Under the pieces are notes generated by a model that worked only from the letters and a program-made list of their open reading frames with translations, was not told where the DNA came from and ran no database searches. Of a stretch of DNA of 22,182 nucleotides, positions 22,154 to 22,182 are shown one piece after another. How positions within the stretch are numbered: the first letter of the stretch is position 1; every line of letters begins with the position of its first letter. The stretch is from Chloroflexota bacterium (lineage in GTDB: Bacteria; Chloroflexota; Anaerolineae; Aggregatilineales; Phototrophicaceae): assembly GCA_026706395.1 (NCBI GenBank), contig JAPOYU010000095.1, forward strand, positions 26,788 through 48,969, given 5' to 3'. Both the position numbers and the translations under genes were made by a program.

Positions 22154-22182
22154 CGATAGCGCTTTCAGGGCTTGTGGTCTGT

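Overview
The window is about 22 kb of chromosomal DNA of moderately high GC, densely coded, with no gene-free stretch over 300 bases. I saw no rRNA, tRNA, CRISPR array or insertion sequence. The gene content fits a Gram-positive-like or Chloroflexota-type bacterium (an Anaerolineae-like lineage is my best guess). The clues are a DnaB / DnaD-domain / DnaC-type replication cluster, a bifunctional-nuclease (DUF151) gene, an ECF sigma factor followed by a one-TM partner, HTH_42/AlkZ-type and DUF1932 proteins, and E. coli-like promoters (TTGATA-N17-TATAAT; TGN-TACAAT). The taxonomic call is inference; no marker gene settles it.

Layout. (1) 1-3567, minus: a carbohydrate ABC importer in the order MalF-type permease, MalG-type permease, solute-binding protein, the last running off the left edge. 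The MalF-type subunit carries a large extra polytopic membrane insert. (2) 3736-4659, plus: a divergent ribokinase-like PfkB sugar kinase, probably linked to the importer. (3) 4721-5726, plus: an ECF sigma factor and a small single-TM partner. (4) 5846-10461, plus: an AlkZ-like winged-helix protein, then a HisRS/HisZ-like protein overlapping hisG, then a DUF1932 6-phosphogluconate-dehydrogenase-like oxidoreductase. (5) 10496-11326, plus: a secreted or anchored protein of two tandem beta-sandwich-like repeats. (6) 11369-12154, minus: a NagD-type HAD phosphatase starting at TTG.

(7) 12353-17645, minus: a tightly packed series of replicative helicase DnaB, a DnaD-domain protein, a helicase loader with TWO complete DnaC/IstB-type AAA+ units in one chain, a tandem GNAT acetyltransferase, and an IlvC-fold protein that has lost most KARI catalytic residues. 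(8) 17743-18288, minus: a DUF151 bifunctional nuclease with a near-consensus promoter. (9) 18458-20047, plus: a secreted LamG/DUF1080-like protein and an EcsC-like protein. (10) 20054-22153, minus: a TIR-domain protein downstream of an acyl-CoA dehydrogenase; the TIR gene converges on the EcsC-like gene 6 nt away.

The most unusual items are the double-AAA+ helicase loader in the dnaB operon, the catalytically degenerate KARI paralogue behind it, the long-form HisG coupled to a HisRS-like HisZ candidate, the enlarged MalF-like permease, and the TIR protein with an unassigned C-terminal domain facing an EcsC-like gene.
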